Shown here: positions 8,732-17,087 of the stretch, piece after piece
How positions within the stretch are numbered: the first letter of the stretch is position 1
How the letters are laid out: each line of letters begins with the position of its first letter
Program-made: the position numbers and the translations under genes
Origin: Sphingomonas sp. UV9
Lineage (GTDB): Bacteria > Pseudomonadota > Alphaproteobacteria > Sphingomonadales > Sphingomonadaceae
Direction of reading: 5' to 3'
Length of the DNA: 64,000 bases
Assembly: GCF_004101245.1 (NCBI RefSeq)
Contig: NZ_SCIN01000003.1
Coordinates: forward strand, 496,001 to 560,000
Notes under the pieces: generated by a model
Seen by the model: only the letters and a program-made list of their open reading frames with translations
What the model was told of the DNA's origin: nothing
Databases searched by the model: none

Positions 8732-8746
8732 TAGACCAATCGTCTA
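8732..8746. promoter_or_regulatory. TetR operator copy 1 (TAGAC-N5-GTCTA)
   Basis: TAGACCAATCGTCTA is a palindrome with 5-bp half sites, 20 bases ahead of the TetR start. The same half sites with the same spacing recur at 8831-8845 next to the divergent DJ-1-like gene. The duplicated layout in a divergent gap is characteristic of a TetR-type repressor site. Confidence 0.7.
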
Positions 8747-8830
8747 GTAATCTTCGGCTTGGCGTCGCTGCGCTGCTTGCATCGGCCGTCACACAAGAAC
8801 AAAGGAACGTAATCGACTCAAGATTGTTAC

Positions 8831-8845
8831 TAGACGACCGGTCTA
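8831..8845. promoter_or_regulatory. TetR operator copy 2 (TAGAC-N5-GTCTA)
   Basis: TAGACGACCGGTCTA, same half sites and spacing as copy 1, whose start lies 99 bases away. It lies 58 bases ahead of the DJ-1-like start, where it could cover the promoter of that gene. Confidence 0.7.
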
Positions 8846-8902
8846 ATGATGCCTAGGTATCATCCATCGGCTTGGCCGCTCCAAGATATGCAAGGACATC
8901 GC

Positions 8903-9583
8903 ATGAAGATCCTGATGATACTCACGTCGCACGACACGCTTGGCGACACCGGACGCAAGACCGGCTTCTGGCTCGAGGAGCTCGCGGCGCCCTATTACAT
9001 CTTCAAGGATGCCGGCGCCGAGATCACGCTGGCCTCGCCCAAGGGCGGGCAGCCGCCGCTCGATCCCAAGAGCAACGAGCCCGACAGCCAGACCGACGAC
9101 ACGCGCCGCTTCGAAGCGGACGGCGAGGCCCAGGCGGCGTTGGCCAGCACCGTGAAACTGGCGGACGTCTCGGCGACCGACTTCGACACCGTGTTCTACC
9201 CCGGTGGGCACGGCCCGCTCTGGGACCTGGCCGAGGATGCCACCTCGATCGATCTCATCGAAACCACGCTCGCGGCCGGCAAGCCGGTGGCGCTCGTGTG
9301 CCATGCGCCGGGTGTCCTGCGTCACGTCAAGACCGCCGACGGTCGTCCGCTGGTCGAGGGCAAGACAGTGACGGGGTTCGCCAATTCGGAAGAGGATGCA
9401 GTCGGCTTGACCGACGTGGTGCCGTTCCTCGTCGAGGACGAACTGACGGCCAAGGGCGGCGTCTATTCGCGGGGTCCGGACTGGGGCTCGTACGTGGTGC
9501 AGGACGGCCTGCTCATCACCGGGCAGAACCCCGGTTCGTCGGCCGCCGCCGCACGGGCGCTGCTGGACGCACTCGCCGCCTGA
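8903..9583 (+). CDS. DJ-1/PfpI-family protein (Hsp31-like, possible glyoxalase III)
   Basis: 226 aa, type-1 glutamine amidotransferase-like fold. The nucleophile elbow is ALVCHAPGVL with C133, and the oxyanion region is FYPGGHGPLWDL. Hsp31-like members hydrate methylglyoxal/glyoxal to the acid without cofactor or act as deglycases/chaperones. The start at 8903 follows AAGGA at 8892-8896; an in-frame ATG at 8846 is possible but abuts the operator. Divergence from a NemR-like regulator fits an electrophile-detoxification unit. The catalytic role is inferred from family and context. Confidence 0.85.
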   Translation: MKILMILTSHDTLGDTGRKTGFWLEELAAPYYIFKDAGAEITLASPKGGQPPLDPKSNEPDSQTDDTRRFEADGEAQAALASTVKLADVSATDFDTVFYPGGHGPLWDLAEDATSIDLIETTLAAGKPVALVCHAPGVLRHVKTADGRPLVEGKTVTGFANSEEDAVGLTDVVPFLVEDELTAKGGVYSRGPDWGSYVVQDGLLITGQNPGSSAAAARALLDALAA

Positions 9584-9600
9584 CCGCCCGGGTTCATAAC

Positions 9601-9634
9601 CTGTCGGCATCCTCCAGACCGGGGATGCCGACAG
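9601..9634. terminator. Bidirectional hairpin between convergent genes
   Basis: A perfect 12-bp stem, CTGTCGGCATCC (9601-9612) with GGATGCCGACAG (9623-9634), and a 10-base loop. It lies in the 60-bp gap between the DJ-1-like stop and the convergent EIICB stop. There is no T-run on either side, so termination would rely on the stem or Rho. Confidence 0.55.
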
Positions 9635-9643
9635 GGCGCGCGG

Positions 9644-11365
9644 TCAGACTGCGATGATCGCCGCGTCGGCGTCCCCGGCCAGCAGCAGGTGGAGCAGGCC
9701 GGGCGCCGGCCGTGCGATCGCGTGGATGCCCAGCGCCTCGAGTGCGGGGGTCGAAGCGCGGTCGACATCTTTCAGGCGGATCCGCAGGCGGGTGCCGTGC
9801 TGGCTGGCCGCCTCCACATTCTCCGCACCGCCGAGTGCGGCGACGGTGGCGGGGGTCAGTCGGACGTCGTTGGTGGCGGCGGTTGCCGGTGCTGCGGCCG
9901 AAGGGGGAGGGCTAGTCGCCTCGATCGGCGCTGCGATCGCGTCGCGGATTTCGACTGCGACCGAATCGGCGATCGGGCCGAGCACGATCTGCAGTGCGTT
10001 GGCCGAAGGGCGGATCAGACCGCGTGCGCCGAGCGCCTTGAGACGGGCCGCGTCGACGTGCTTCTGGTTCACGACGATCAGCCGTAGCCGGGTCGTGCAG
10101 GCGCCGACGCTGGTCAGGTTGGCGGCCCCGCCGAGTGCTTCGGCGAAGGCGGCACCCCGTTCGCTCTTGGCGATCATAGCGGCCGCTACCGGCGCATCGC
10201 GCTCGCGACCCGGCGTCGGCAGGTCGAGGCGTTTGATGACGGTGCGGAACAGGACATAGTAGATCGCGGCATAGGCGAGGCCGACCGGGATCAGCAGCAG
10301 CGGCTTGGTCGCCTTGCCGTAGTTCAGCACGTAATCGAACAGCCCGGCGGAGAAGCCGAAGCCGAGCTTCACGCCGAGCGCGTTCATCAACGCCATCGAC
10401 ACGCCCGTCAGCACCGCGTGGATCGCGTAGAGCACGGGCGCCAGGAACATGAAGCTGAACTCGATCGGCTCGGTCACGCCGGTCAGCGCGGACGTGAGCG
10501 CGAGGCTGAGCAGCATGCCGCCGACCGCCTTGCGCCGCTCTGGCAACGCGGCGTGGTACATGGCGAGGCAGGCGGCGGGGAGGCCGAACATCATCACCGG
10601 GAAGAAGCCGGCCATGAACGCGCCCGCGGTCGGATCGCCCGCGAAGAAGCGACGGAGATCGCCCGTGGTACCGTTATAATCGCCGGCGACGAACCAGACG
10701 ATGTTGTTGAGCAGATGGTGCAGCCCGGTAACGAGCAGCAGGCGGTTAAGGAGCCCGAACGCGAACAGGCCGAAGCCGCCCGCGCCGCTGATGCCGTAGC
10801 TGAGGCCGTCGATGCCAGCGCTCAGCGCGCCGAAGCCGAGGCCTACGATCAGTCCGAGCACAAGGCCCGCGACGCCGCTGACGATCGGCACGAACCGGCG
10901 GCCGCCGAAAAAGGCGAGGTATTCGGGGAGCGCGATGGTCGAGAAGCGGTTGTAGAAACTGCCGCCGATCAGGCCCGAGAGGATGCCGATCGGCACGTCG
11001 AGCCGGGCGATCGCCTTGGCCTTCCACGCCGCGGTGGCCATCGCGACCGCGTCGCCGGTAAAGCCTTTTAGCGCGTCGGCGGGGACGGTCATCAACGCCT
11101 GCGCGCCCTGCGTCGAGACGAGGTAGCAGACCACGCCCGCCAGACACGCGGCACCGTTGCCGTCGCGCGCGAAGCCGGTGGCGACGCCGATCGCGAAGAG
11201 CAGGCCTAGGTGGGAGAAGATCGCATCACCTGCCGCGCTGAGCACTGCGATGTCGAGCAGGTCGGGCTGGCCGAGACGCAGTAGCAGCCCTGCGACGGGC
11301 AACACCGCGATCGGCAGCATGAGCGCGCGGCCGAGCGGCTGGAGGGCTTCGAGCAGCGACTTCAT
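9644..11365 (-). CDS. nagE: PTS N-acetylglucosamine transporter, EIIC-EIIB-EIIB'
   Basis: 573 aa. The N-terminal EIIC channel (about residues 1-375) has the glucose/GlcNAc-type sequence NGTTGDLRRFFAGDPTAGAF. A first EIIB domain follows with the phosphorylatable C423 in GACTTRLRL. After an Ala/Pro/Thr-rich linker, a second EIIB-like domain has H523 in SQHGTRLRI where the cysteine should be. It imports GlcNAc across the inner membrane as GlcNAc-6-P, taking phosphate from the upstream EIIA-HPr-EI fusion. Start overlaps that gene's stop (ATGA). It has no EIIA of its own, consistent with the fusion. nagE is assigned by family and by the adjacent nagA. Confidence 0.9.
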   Translation of the reverse strand: MKSLLEALQPLGRALMLPIAVLPVAGLLLRLGQPDLLDIAVLSAAGDAIFSHLGLLFAIGVATGFARDGNGAACLAGVVCYLVSTQGAQALMTVPADALKGFTGDAVAMATAAWKAKAIARLDVPIGILSGLIGGSFYNRFSTIALPEYLAFFGGRRFVPIVSGVAGLVLGLIVGLGFGALSAGIDGLSYGISGAGGFGLFAFGLLNRLLLVTGLHHLLNNIVWFVAGDYNGTTGDLRRFFAGDPTAGAFMAGFFPVMMFGLPAACLAMYHAALPERRKAVGGMLLSLALTSALTGVTEPIEFSFMFLAPVLYAIHAVLTGVSMALMNALGVKLGFGFSAGLFDYVLNYGKATKPLLLIPVGLAYAAIYYVLFRTVIKRLDLPTPGRERDAPVAAAMIAKSERGAAFAEALGGAANLTSVGACTTRLRLIVVNQKHVDAARLKALGARGLIRPSANALQIVLGPIADSVAVEIRDAIAAPIEATSPPPSAAAPATAATNDVRLTPATVAALGGAENVEAASQHGTRLRIRLKDVDRASTPALEALGIHAIARPAPGLLHLLLAGDADAAIIAV

Positions 11366-13953
11366 GGGTGGAACTCCCGGGCGAGCGTTCGCACGTCCGC
11401 GGCTGAGATACAGGTCATCGCGGCCGCGGCATGCGCGCGACACGCGTCGATCGTGAGCGTCGCGACCAGCGCCTTGATCTCGGGCACGAGTGCGGGCGCG
11501 GACGAGAGTTCGGTGACGCCGAGGCCGATCAGGATCGGCACCGCGAGCGGATCGGAGGCGAGGCTGCCGCAGACGCCGGTCCATTTGCCGTGGACCGCGC
11601 CACCTTCGCAGGTGCGCGCGATCAGGCGGAGGACGGCAGGGTGGAGACCGTCGAGGTCGCTCGCCACCGCCGGATTGCCGCGGTCCATCGCGAGCGCATA
11701 TTGCGTCAGGTCGTTGGTGCCGATCGAGAAGAAGTCGGCCTCGCTGGCAAGCAGGTCGGCGGTGATCGCGGCGGCGGGCGTCTCGATCATGATGCCGAGC
11801 GCGACGTGATCGGTGTGGCCGATCGCGGCGGCGGCGGCATCGAGCGCGGCGCGGACGGCGCGCAGTTCCGCGAGGCTCGCGATCATCGGCACCATGATGC
11901 GGCACTGGCCGGCTGGGCGGACCGCTAGGATCGCGCGCAGCTGTGCGTCGAGCATCTCGGGGTGCGCGAGGCCGACGCGGATGCCGCGCAGGCCGAGGGC
12001 GGGATTCTCTTCCGCGGCGATCGGAAGATACGGCGCGGGCTTGTCGCCACCGATGTCGAGCAGGCGGACGATCAATGGGCGGCCGTCGAGCGTGGTGGCG
12101 ATGCGCTGGTAATCGGCGGTCTGTTCCTCGATGCTCGGCGCGCTGTCGCGTTCGAGGAAGAGGAATTCGGTGCGGAGCAGCCCGCAGCCTTCTGCGCCGT
12201 TACGGACCGCGGCTTCGGCGTCGTCGGCCGAGCCGAGATTGGCGAAGGCTTCGATGCGGACGCCGTCCTGCGTGCGACATTCGCGCGCGGCGTTGGCGAG
12301 GGCTGCGCGGCGGCGTTCGGTCTGCGCGTCGTACGCGGTCTGTGCGGTTGCCAGCGTCTCAGGCTCGGGGGCGACGTGGAGCAGACCGGCGCCAGCATCA
12401 AGGATCAGCGGCGTGCCGGTAGCGATTTCGGCAAGCGCCGGGCCGACCGCGACCAGTGCGGGGAGGCCCATCGTCGCGGCGAGGATCGCGACGTGCGAGG
12501 TCGGCCCGCCGCGCTCGACGCAGAAGCCGACGATCGATGCGGTGTCGAGGCCGAGCAGGTGCGAGGGGAGCAGATCGTCCGCCAACAGGATCGTGCCGGG
12601 CGGGAAGCTCAGGCGCTCGTCGAGATCCTCGCCGGCGAGTGCGCGGAGCAGCTGGCGCTCGAGATCAAGCATGTCGTCGGCGCGCTCGGCGAGGCGTGCG
12701 TCGCCGGTTGCGTGAAGCGTATCGGCCTGCGCGCGGATCGCGGTGCGCCAGGCATAGGCGGCGCTGTCGCTGCTGGCGATCGCGGCGTAAGCGGCGTCGG
12801 TGAGCGTGGGGTCGTCGAGGAGGGCGGCGTGCGCAGTAAGGATCGCGCGTTCGGCGCCGGTCGCGGTGGCCGATTTGGTGGCGAGGCGGGTGGCGACGGT
12901 GGCGAGCGCTGCGTCGAGTGCGGCGCGTTCGGTGGTCGGGTCGGCGCCTTGGTGGACGACGGCGATCTCGGCGAGGCGGAAGAGCCCGGCCTGGCCGATC
13001 GCGATGCCGGGGGAGGCGGTGACGCCGGGCAGGCGGCCATCCGCGGGCAGGGTCGCGACGTGTTTTCGGACAGCTGCTTGTTCCCCCGCGAAGGCGGGGG
13101 CCCAGGAGCCACGAGCGGTGGCGCTGCTGGGTCCTGGACCCCCGCCTTCGCGGGGCATCAGGGGGGCGGTCGGGGCGGGAGCCGCACCGGATCCGGCCTT
13201 CTCGCCCATGCCGCCGAGGATCAGGTCGCCGATCGCGGCGAGCGCGTCGGCTGCGTCTGGGCCCGTGGCTGCGAGCGTGATCTCGTCGCCGAGCTTTACC
13301 CCCAGCGCCATCAGCGCCACGGGACTGCGGACATTGCCGTCGCGCTCGTCCTTGGAGATTTTGACCTCGGAGACGAACTTCCGCGCGGTCTCGCCGATGC
13401 GTGCGGCGGGCCGGGCGTGGATGCCGTGGACCAAGGGCACGACGATCGTGCGGCGGACCGTATCGCCTTCGACCACGGCCACATCGGCGGAATCGCGGGG
13501 TTCGAGCGTCATCATCGCCTCGCCGACGCCGACCAACCGGTCGGTCTCGCGGCGGACGATCGTGAAACGCTCCGGATTGGTCACGATCACCGGCGTGATG
13601 ACCGCGCGCGCTTCGCAGACCAGCAGGTCGAGATCGAAGCGGATCAGCGGATCGAGCCGCTGCACCGTCGCACCCTCGACAACACACGGGGTGAACCCGC
13701 GACCGCCAAGCCCGACCGTGTCGAGCCCGATATGCATCAGGATCTCGGCGCCTTCCGGTGTGCGCAGCGTGATCGCGTGACCGCTGGCATGCACGCTCAG
13801 CACGACCGCATCGCACGGCGCGTACAGGCAATCGCCGGTCGGATCGACCGCGATCCCGTCGCCCATCATCCGTTCGGCGAAGACCGGGTCGGGAACCGCC
13901 TCGAGTGGCGATGCCCAGCCCTGGAGGGGCGACGTCAGGATGATAGGCTTCAT
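11362..13953 (-). CDS. Fused PTS phosphotransferase EIIA-HPr-EI
   Basis: 863 aa multiphosphoryl transfer protein. EIIA(Glc type) is at about 1-155, with H74 in LMHIGLDTVG. HPr is at about 165-250, with H179 in GIHARPAA. Enzyme I is at about 308-863, with the active His in GGPTSHVAI and a PEP-binding barrel containing MIETPAA and FFSIGTNDLTQYALA. It carries phosphate from PEP to the GlcNAc EIICB encoded next, giving a complete self-contained PTS. Residues 267-290 in the HPr-EI linker are encoded by a 72-bp palindromic repeat, an in-frame insertion of 24 codons. Stop overlaps the EIICB start; it begins 4 bases after nagA. Confidence 0.93.
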   Translation of the reverse strand: MKPIILTSPLQGWASPLEAVPDPVFAERMMGDGIAVDPTGDCLYAPCDAVVLSVHASGHAITLRTPEGAEILMHIGLDTVGLGGRGFTPCVVEGATVQRLDPLIRFDLDLLVCEARAVITPVIVTNPERFTIVRRETDRLVGVGEAMMTLEPRDSADVAVVEGDTVRRTIVVPLVHGIHARPAARIGETARKFVSEVKISKDERDGNVRSPVALMALGVKLGDEITLAATGPDAADALAAIGDLILGGMGEKAGSGAAPAPTAPLMPREGGGPGPSSATARGSWAPAFAGEQAAVRKHVATLPADGRLPGVTASPGIAIGQAGLFRLAEIAVVHQGADPTTERAALDAALATVATRLATKSATATGAERAILTAHAALLDDPTLTDAAYAAIASSDSAAYAWRTAIRAQADTLHATGDARLAERADDMLDLERQLLRALAGEDLDERLSFPPGTILLADDLLPSHLLGLDTASIVGFCVERGGPTSHVAILAATMGLPALVAVGPALAEIATGTPLILDAGAGLLHVAPEPETLATAQTAYDAQTERRRAALANAARECRTQDGVRIEAFANLGSADDAEAAVRNGAEGCGLLRTEFLFLERDSAPSIEEQTADYQRIATTLDGRPLIVRLLDIGGDKPAPYLPIAAEENPALGLRGIRVGLAHPEMLDAQLRAILAVRPAGQCRIMVPMIASLAELRAVRAALDAAAAAIGHTDHVALGIMIETPAAAITADLLASEADFFSIGTNDLTQYALAMDRGNPAVASDLDGLHPAVLRLIARTCEGGAVHGKWTGVCGSLASDPLAVPILIGLGVTELSSAPALVPEIKALVATLTIDACRAHAAAAMTCISAADVRTLAREFHP
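13084..13155. repeat. Palindromic repeat (CCCGCGAAGGCGGG family) inside the PTS fusion gene
   Basis: Arms 13084-13107 and 13132-13155 match 23 of 24 positions as inverted repeats and start CCCCGCGAAGGCGGGGG. The element is 72 bp, exactly 24 codons, and keeps the reading frame open in the linker between HPr and enzyme I. Relatives occur in non-coding sites at 43342-43388 and 47363-47408. Confidence 0.85.
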
Positions 13954-13957
13954 GGCT

Positions 13958-15139
13958 TTACGTCCTGCCTGCGACCAGTTGGCCGCCGATCCATGTGCCC
14001 GCGGGCATCAGATCGGCGGTGAGGACGACCCAGTCGGCGCGCAACCCGGGGGCGAGCGCACCGCGCTCGTGGCCGAGGCGGAGGAACGCGGCGGGATTGG
14101 TCGCCGCCATCGCTGCTGCGACGGGCACTTCGGCGTGCGTGCGCGCGACGAAGTTGCGGACCGCGCCGGCCATGTCGAGATCGGAGCCGGCGAGCGTCCC
14201 GTCCTCGCCGAAGCACTTGCCCTCCTCGACATGGATCAGTCGCCCCTGCAGGCGGAAATCCTTGTCGACCGCGCCGACCGACGGCATCGCGTCGCTGACC
14301 AGCATCAGCCGGTCGTTGGGCCGCGCGTTGAGCGCGAGACGCAGCGCGGCATCGTGGACGTGCAGACCGTCGGCGATCAGCCCGCAATAGACGTGGCGAT
14401 CGTCGAGCGCCGCACCGACGACGCCGGGCGCGCGGTGCAGCAGCGGCGACATCGCGTTGAACAGGTGGGTGATCCCGGTCAGGCCGCCGCCGATCGCCTC
14501 GACGATCGTCTCATAGTCCGCGTCGGTATGGCCTGCGCTGACGATCACGCCGCCCGCCACCAGTCGCGCGATCGACGCCGCGTCGGTCAGTTCGGGGGCG
14601 AGCGTCACCATCACCTGACCCTTGCGCGGCCGGATCAGCAACTCGATCATGGCGTCGTCGAGCAGCCGGAACTTGGCCGGATCGTGGATGCCTTTTCGTG
14701 CGGGGTTGATGCACGGCCCTTCGATGTGCGCGCCGACCACGCCGGGCACGCCCGCCAGGATCGCGGCGTCCATCGCGTCGAGCGTCGCCTCGATCACCTC
14801 GGGCGTGTCGCTGATCAGCGTCGGCATGAACGCCGTCGTGCCGTAGGGCATGTGCGCGGCGCCGATCGCGGCGATGCCCTCGACGGTCGGCTGGTCGTTG
14901 AGCAGCACGCCGCCGCCACCGTTCACTTGCGTGTCGACGAAGCCGGGGACCAGCCAGCCACCGTCGAGGTCGATCGCCTCGGACGCGACCCGCTCGAGCG
15001 GCGTGATCAAGGCGATCCGGTCGCCGACGACACGGATCGTCGCGCCGTTCAGCAGACCGTCGCGCGTGACGACGATGCCGTTGACGACGTGGAACTGGGA
15101 CTCGTTCATGCCGTGCATGCGCATACCGTTCCCGCTCAT
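13958..15139 (-). CDS. nagA: N-acetylglucosamine-6-phosphate deacetylase
   Basis: 393 aa amidohydrolase. Diagnostic segments in order: LVPGFVDTQVNGGGG, AHIEGPCINPARKG (metal Glu), SAGHTDADY (metal His), THLFNAMSPL (second His) and LVSDAMPS (catalytic Asp). It removes acetate from GlcNAc-6-P to give GlcN-6-P, between the PTS and the SIS-type deaminase. The start is taken at 15139 because its ATG overlaps the SIS gene stop as ATGA; shorter in-frame ATGs at 15121, 15115 and 15109 are possible. Four bases separate it from the PTS fusion gene. Confidence 0.93.
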   Translation of the reverse strand: MSGNGMRMHGMNESQFHVVNGIVVTRDGLLNGATIRVVGDRIALITPLERVASEAIDLDGGWLVPGFVDTQVNGGGGVLLNDQPTVEGIAAIGAAHMPYGTTAFMPTLISDTPEVIEATLDAMDAAILAGVPGVVGAHIEGPCINPARKGIHDPAKFRLLDDAMIELLIRPRKGQVMVTLAPELTDAASIARLVAGGVIVSAGHTDADYETIVEAIGGGLTGITHLFNAMSPLLHRAPGVVGAALDDRHVYCGLIADGLHVHDAALRLALNARPNDRLMLVSDAMPSVGAVDKDFRLQGRLIHVEEGKCFGEDGTLAGSDLDMAGAVRNFVARTHAEVPVAAAMAATNPAAFLRLGHERGALAPGLRADWVVLTADLMPAGTWIGGQLVAGRT

Positions 15140-16215
15140 ACCGTCTTCGTGACCTTGCTGAGATGCAGTGGCGCATCGGGATTGAGCCCGCGACGCAGCG
15201 ACAGGGAATTGGCCATGCGGTAGAAGCTCTGGATCATGAGGATCGGTTCGATTGCGGGGTGACCGGTATAGGCGGCCGGATCGGCTTCGCAGTTTGCCTT
15301 CGCATCGGCGAGGCAGACGACCGCGCCGCGTGCGCGGAACTCCGCCGCGGCCTCGCGCACGCCGTCGCCGGCCGTGTCGGAGGTGGCGAACGCGATCACC
15401 GGGAAGCCGTCGTTGACGATCGCCATCGGTCCGTGGCGGACCTCGGCGGCGCTGAACGCCTCGGCGTGGAGCGCGCAGGTTTCCTTGAGCTTCAACGCCG
15501 CTTCCTGCGCGATGCCGTAGCCATAGCCGCGACCGATCACGAAGAGGTTGTTGGCGTCGGCCAGCGCATCGACCACCGACGTCCAGTTCGCGCCGAATGC
15601 GAGCGTGAGCATGTCGGGGAGCGTATCGATCGCCTTGGTCAGCGCGTCGTTCTGCGACCAGGCCGCGGTCAGCGCCGCGAACGCCGCGAGGGCGCAGATA
15701 TAGGATTTGGTCGCCGCGACCGAGCGCTCTGGCCCCGCCTTCAGCGCGATCATCGTGTCGGCCATCTCGGCGAGCGGCGACGTCTCGTCGTTGACGAACG
15801 CGACGACATGCGCGCCGGCCGTCTGATAGGCGGACACGGTAGCGAGTAGATCGGGGCTGCGGCCGCTCTGCGACACCGCGATCACCAATGCGGTGCCGGG
15901 TGCCATCGGTGCGGCATAGACCGACGATACCGACGGAGCGGCCGACGCGACCGGCACGCCGAGCAGCGTCTCGATCAGGTATTTGCCATAAGTCGCTGCA
16001 TGATCCGATGACCCGCGCGCGCAGGTGACGACCACCGCGGGAGGCGCGGCGCGGAGGCGCTCGCCAAGTGCCGTCAGCGCCTCACGGTTGGCGGCGAGCA
16101 GCCGCGCGACGGCGTCGGCAGCTTCGGCGGCTTCGCTGAACATCAGCGTCGGCGGCGACGCATTGGAGATCAGCGTCGGCGACGACGCGGTGGTCGCAGT
16201 GGTAATCTCGGTCAC
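15136..16215 (-). CDS. SIS-domain glucosamine-6-phosphate deaminase (NagB-II type)
   Basis: 359 aa with two sugar-isomerase (SIS) domains and no glutaminase domain. Seen: CARGSSDHAATYGK, AVSQSGRSPDLLA, GRGYGYGIAQEAALKLKET and AAEVRHGPMAIV, all typical of the GlmS isomerase half. GlmS-like proteins lacking the glutaminase act as GlcN-6-P deaminases (NagB-II), giving fructose-6-P and ammonia; no classical NagB is nearby. Start is a GTG at 16215 preceded by a GGGGGG site; an ATG at 16143 would leave too short an N-terminus for the family. Coupled to nagA by ATGA. Confidence 0.87.
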   Translation of the reverse strand: MTEITTATTASSPTLISNASPPTLMFSEAAEAADAVARLLAANREALTALGERLRAAPPAVVVTCARGSSDHAATYGKYLIETLLGVPVASAAPSVSSVYAAPMAPGTALVIAVSQSGRSPDLLATVSAYQTAGAHVVAFVNDETSPLAEMADTMIALKAGPERSVAATKSYICALAAFAALTAAWSQNDALTKAIDTLPDMLTLAFGANWTSVVDALADANNLFVIGRGYGYGIAQEAALKLKETCALHAEAFSAAEVRHGPMAIVNDGFPVIAFATSDTAGDGVREAAAEFRARGAVVCLADAKANCEADPAAYTGHPAIEPILMIQSFYRMANSLSLRRGLNPDAPLHLSKVTKTV

Positions 16216-16249
16216 GGTATGCCCCCCGGCCGGCGCCCGTGCGCCGGCG

Positions 16250-16987
16250 TCAGATGTCGTTGAGTTCGGCGACGAGATCGTAGGCGTCGCCACGGTAATA
16301 GGATTGGGTGAATTCGGCGGCCCGGCCATCGCGCAGGAAGCCGCGGCGTTCGATGAACAGGCCGGCATGGCCTGCATCGACGCCGAGCATCTTGGCATGC
16401 TCCGGGCTGAAGTGGACGGCGCGCAGGCGTTGCAGCGCGCGCACCGGACGGTTGCCCGCCGCTTCGAGCGCTTCGTACAACGAGTCCTGAACGGCATCGA
16501 TGGTCGGCAGGCAGTATCCAGCGATCGTCGAATATTCGAGCGCCATCGGCGTGTCGTCGGCGTAGCGGATGCGCTGGAACCGGTAGACCGCCGAACCCGG
16601 CGAGAGGCCGAGCGAGAGCGATTCCTCCGGCGTCACCATGCCGATCGTGCGGCTGACCCACGCGCTGCTCGGCGTCCGGCCCCGCGACTGCATGTCCTCC
16701 GAGAAGGACGACAGCTTCGAGAAGCTCTTCTCGACGCGAGTGGCGACGAACGTGCCTGCGCCGCGGCGGCGGGTGAGCAGACCTTCCTCGACCAGCCCGC
16801 CGATCGCTTTGCGGACGGTGATGCGCGACACGTCGTATTCTATCGCAAGATCGCGTTCGGCCGGCAGCGCGTCGTCCTTGGCCAGCACGTTGCGGTTGAT
16901 CGCATCGCGGATCAACTGCTGAAGCTGGACATACAACGGCGCGGGATTGCCATCCCGGAACCTGCCAATGCTCGTTGAAAAGGACAT
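16250..16987 (-). CDS. GntR-family regulator with UTRA domain, probable GlcNAc regulator
   Basis: 245 aa, HutC subfamily. A winged helix at about 15-80 (ERDLAIEYDVSRITVRKAIG) is followed by a UTRA effector domain (about 95-240). It is the first of five leftward nag genes, 34 bases ahead of the deaminase. UTRA regulators such as NagR/YvoA sense GlcN-6-P or GlcNAc-6-P, so it probably represses this operon and perhaps the divergent TonB/glycosidase genes. The effector is inferred. Confidence 0.88.
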   Translation of the reverse strand: MSFSTSIGRFRDGNPAPLYVQLQQLIRDAINRNVLAKDDALPAERDLAIEYDVSRITVRKAIGGLVEEGLLTRRRGAGTFVATRVEKSFSKLSSFSEDMQSRGRTPSSAWVSRTIGMVTPEESLSLGLSPGSAVYRFQRIRYADDTPMALEYSTIAGYCLPTIDAVQDSLYEALEAAGNRPVRALQRLRAVHFSPEHAKMLGVDAGHAGLFIERRGFLRDGRAAEFTQSYYRGDAYDLVAELNDI

Positions 16988-17049
16988 GAAGGCGACTTTC
17001 GATGATGCCGGAGCGGGCCTCGAAACGAGAATGGCCCGGCAACCGATCT

Positions 17050-17087
17050 TGGATACGTTATGTATTGGTATTGTTCAAGTGACTTGA
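17050..17087 (-). promoter_or_regulatory. Predicted promoter and palindromic operator for the nag operon
   Basis: On the minus strand TTGAAC (17073-17078) and TATCCA (17050-17055) are 17 bases apart, a plausible -35/-10 pair ahead of the GntR gene. A 13-bp palindrome TCAAGTGACTTGA (17075-17087) overlaps the -35 box and the cutC stop codon. The spacer contains TATTGGTATTG on the plus strand, resembling the TTGGTA words upstream of the TonB receptor. Confidence 0.5.
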
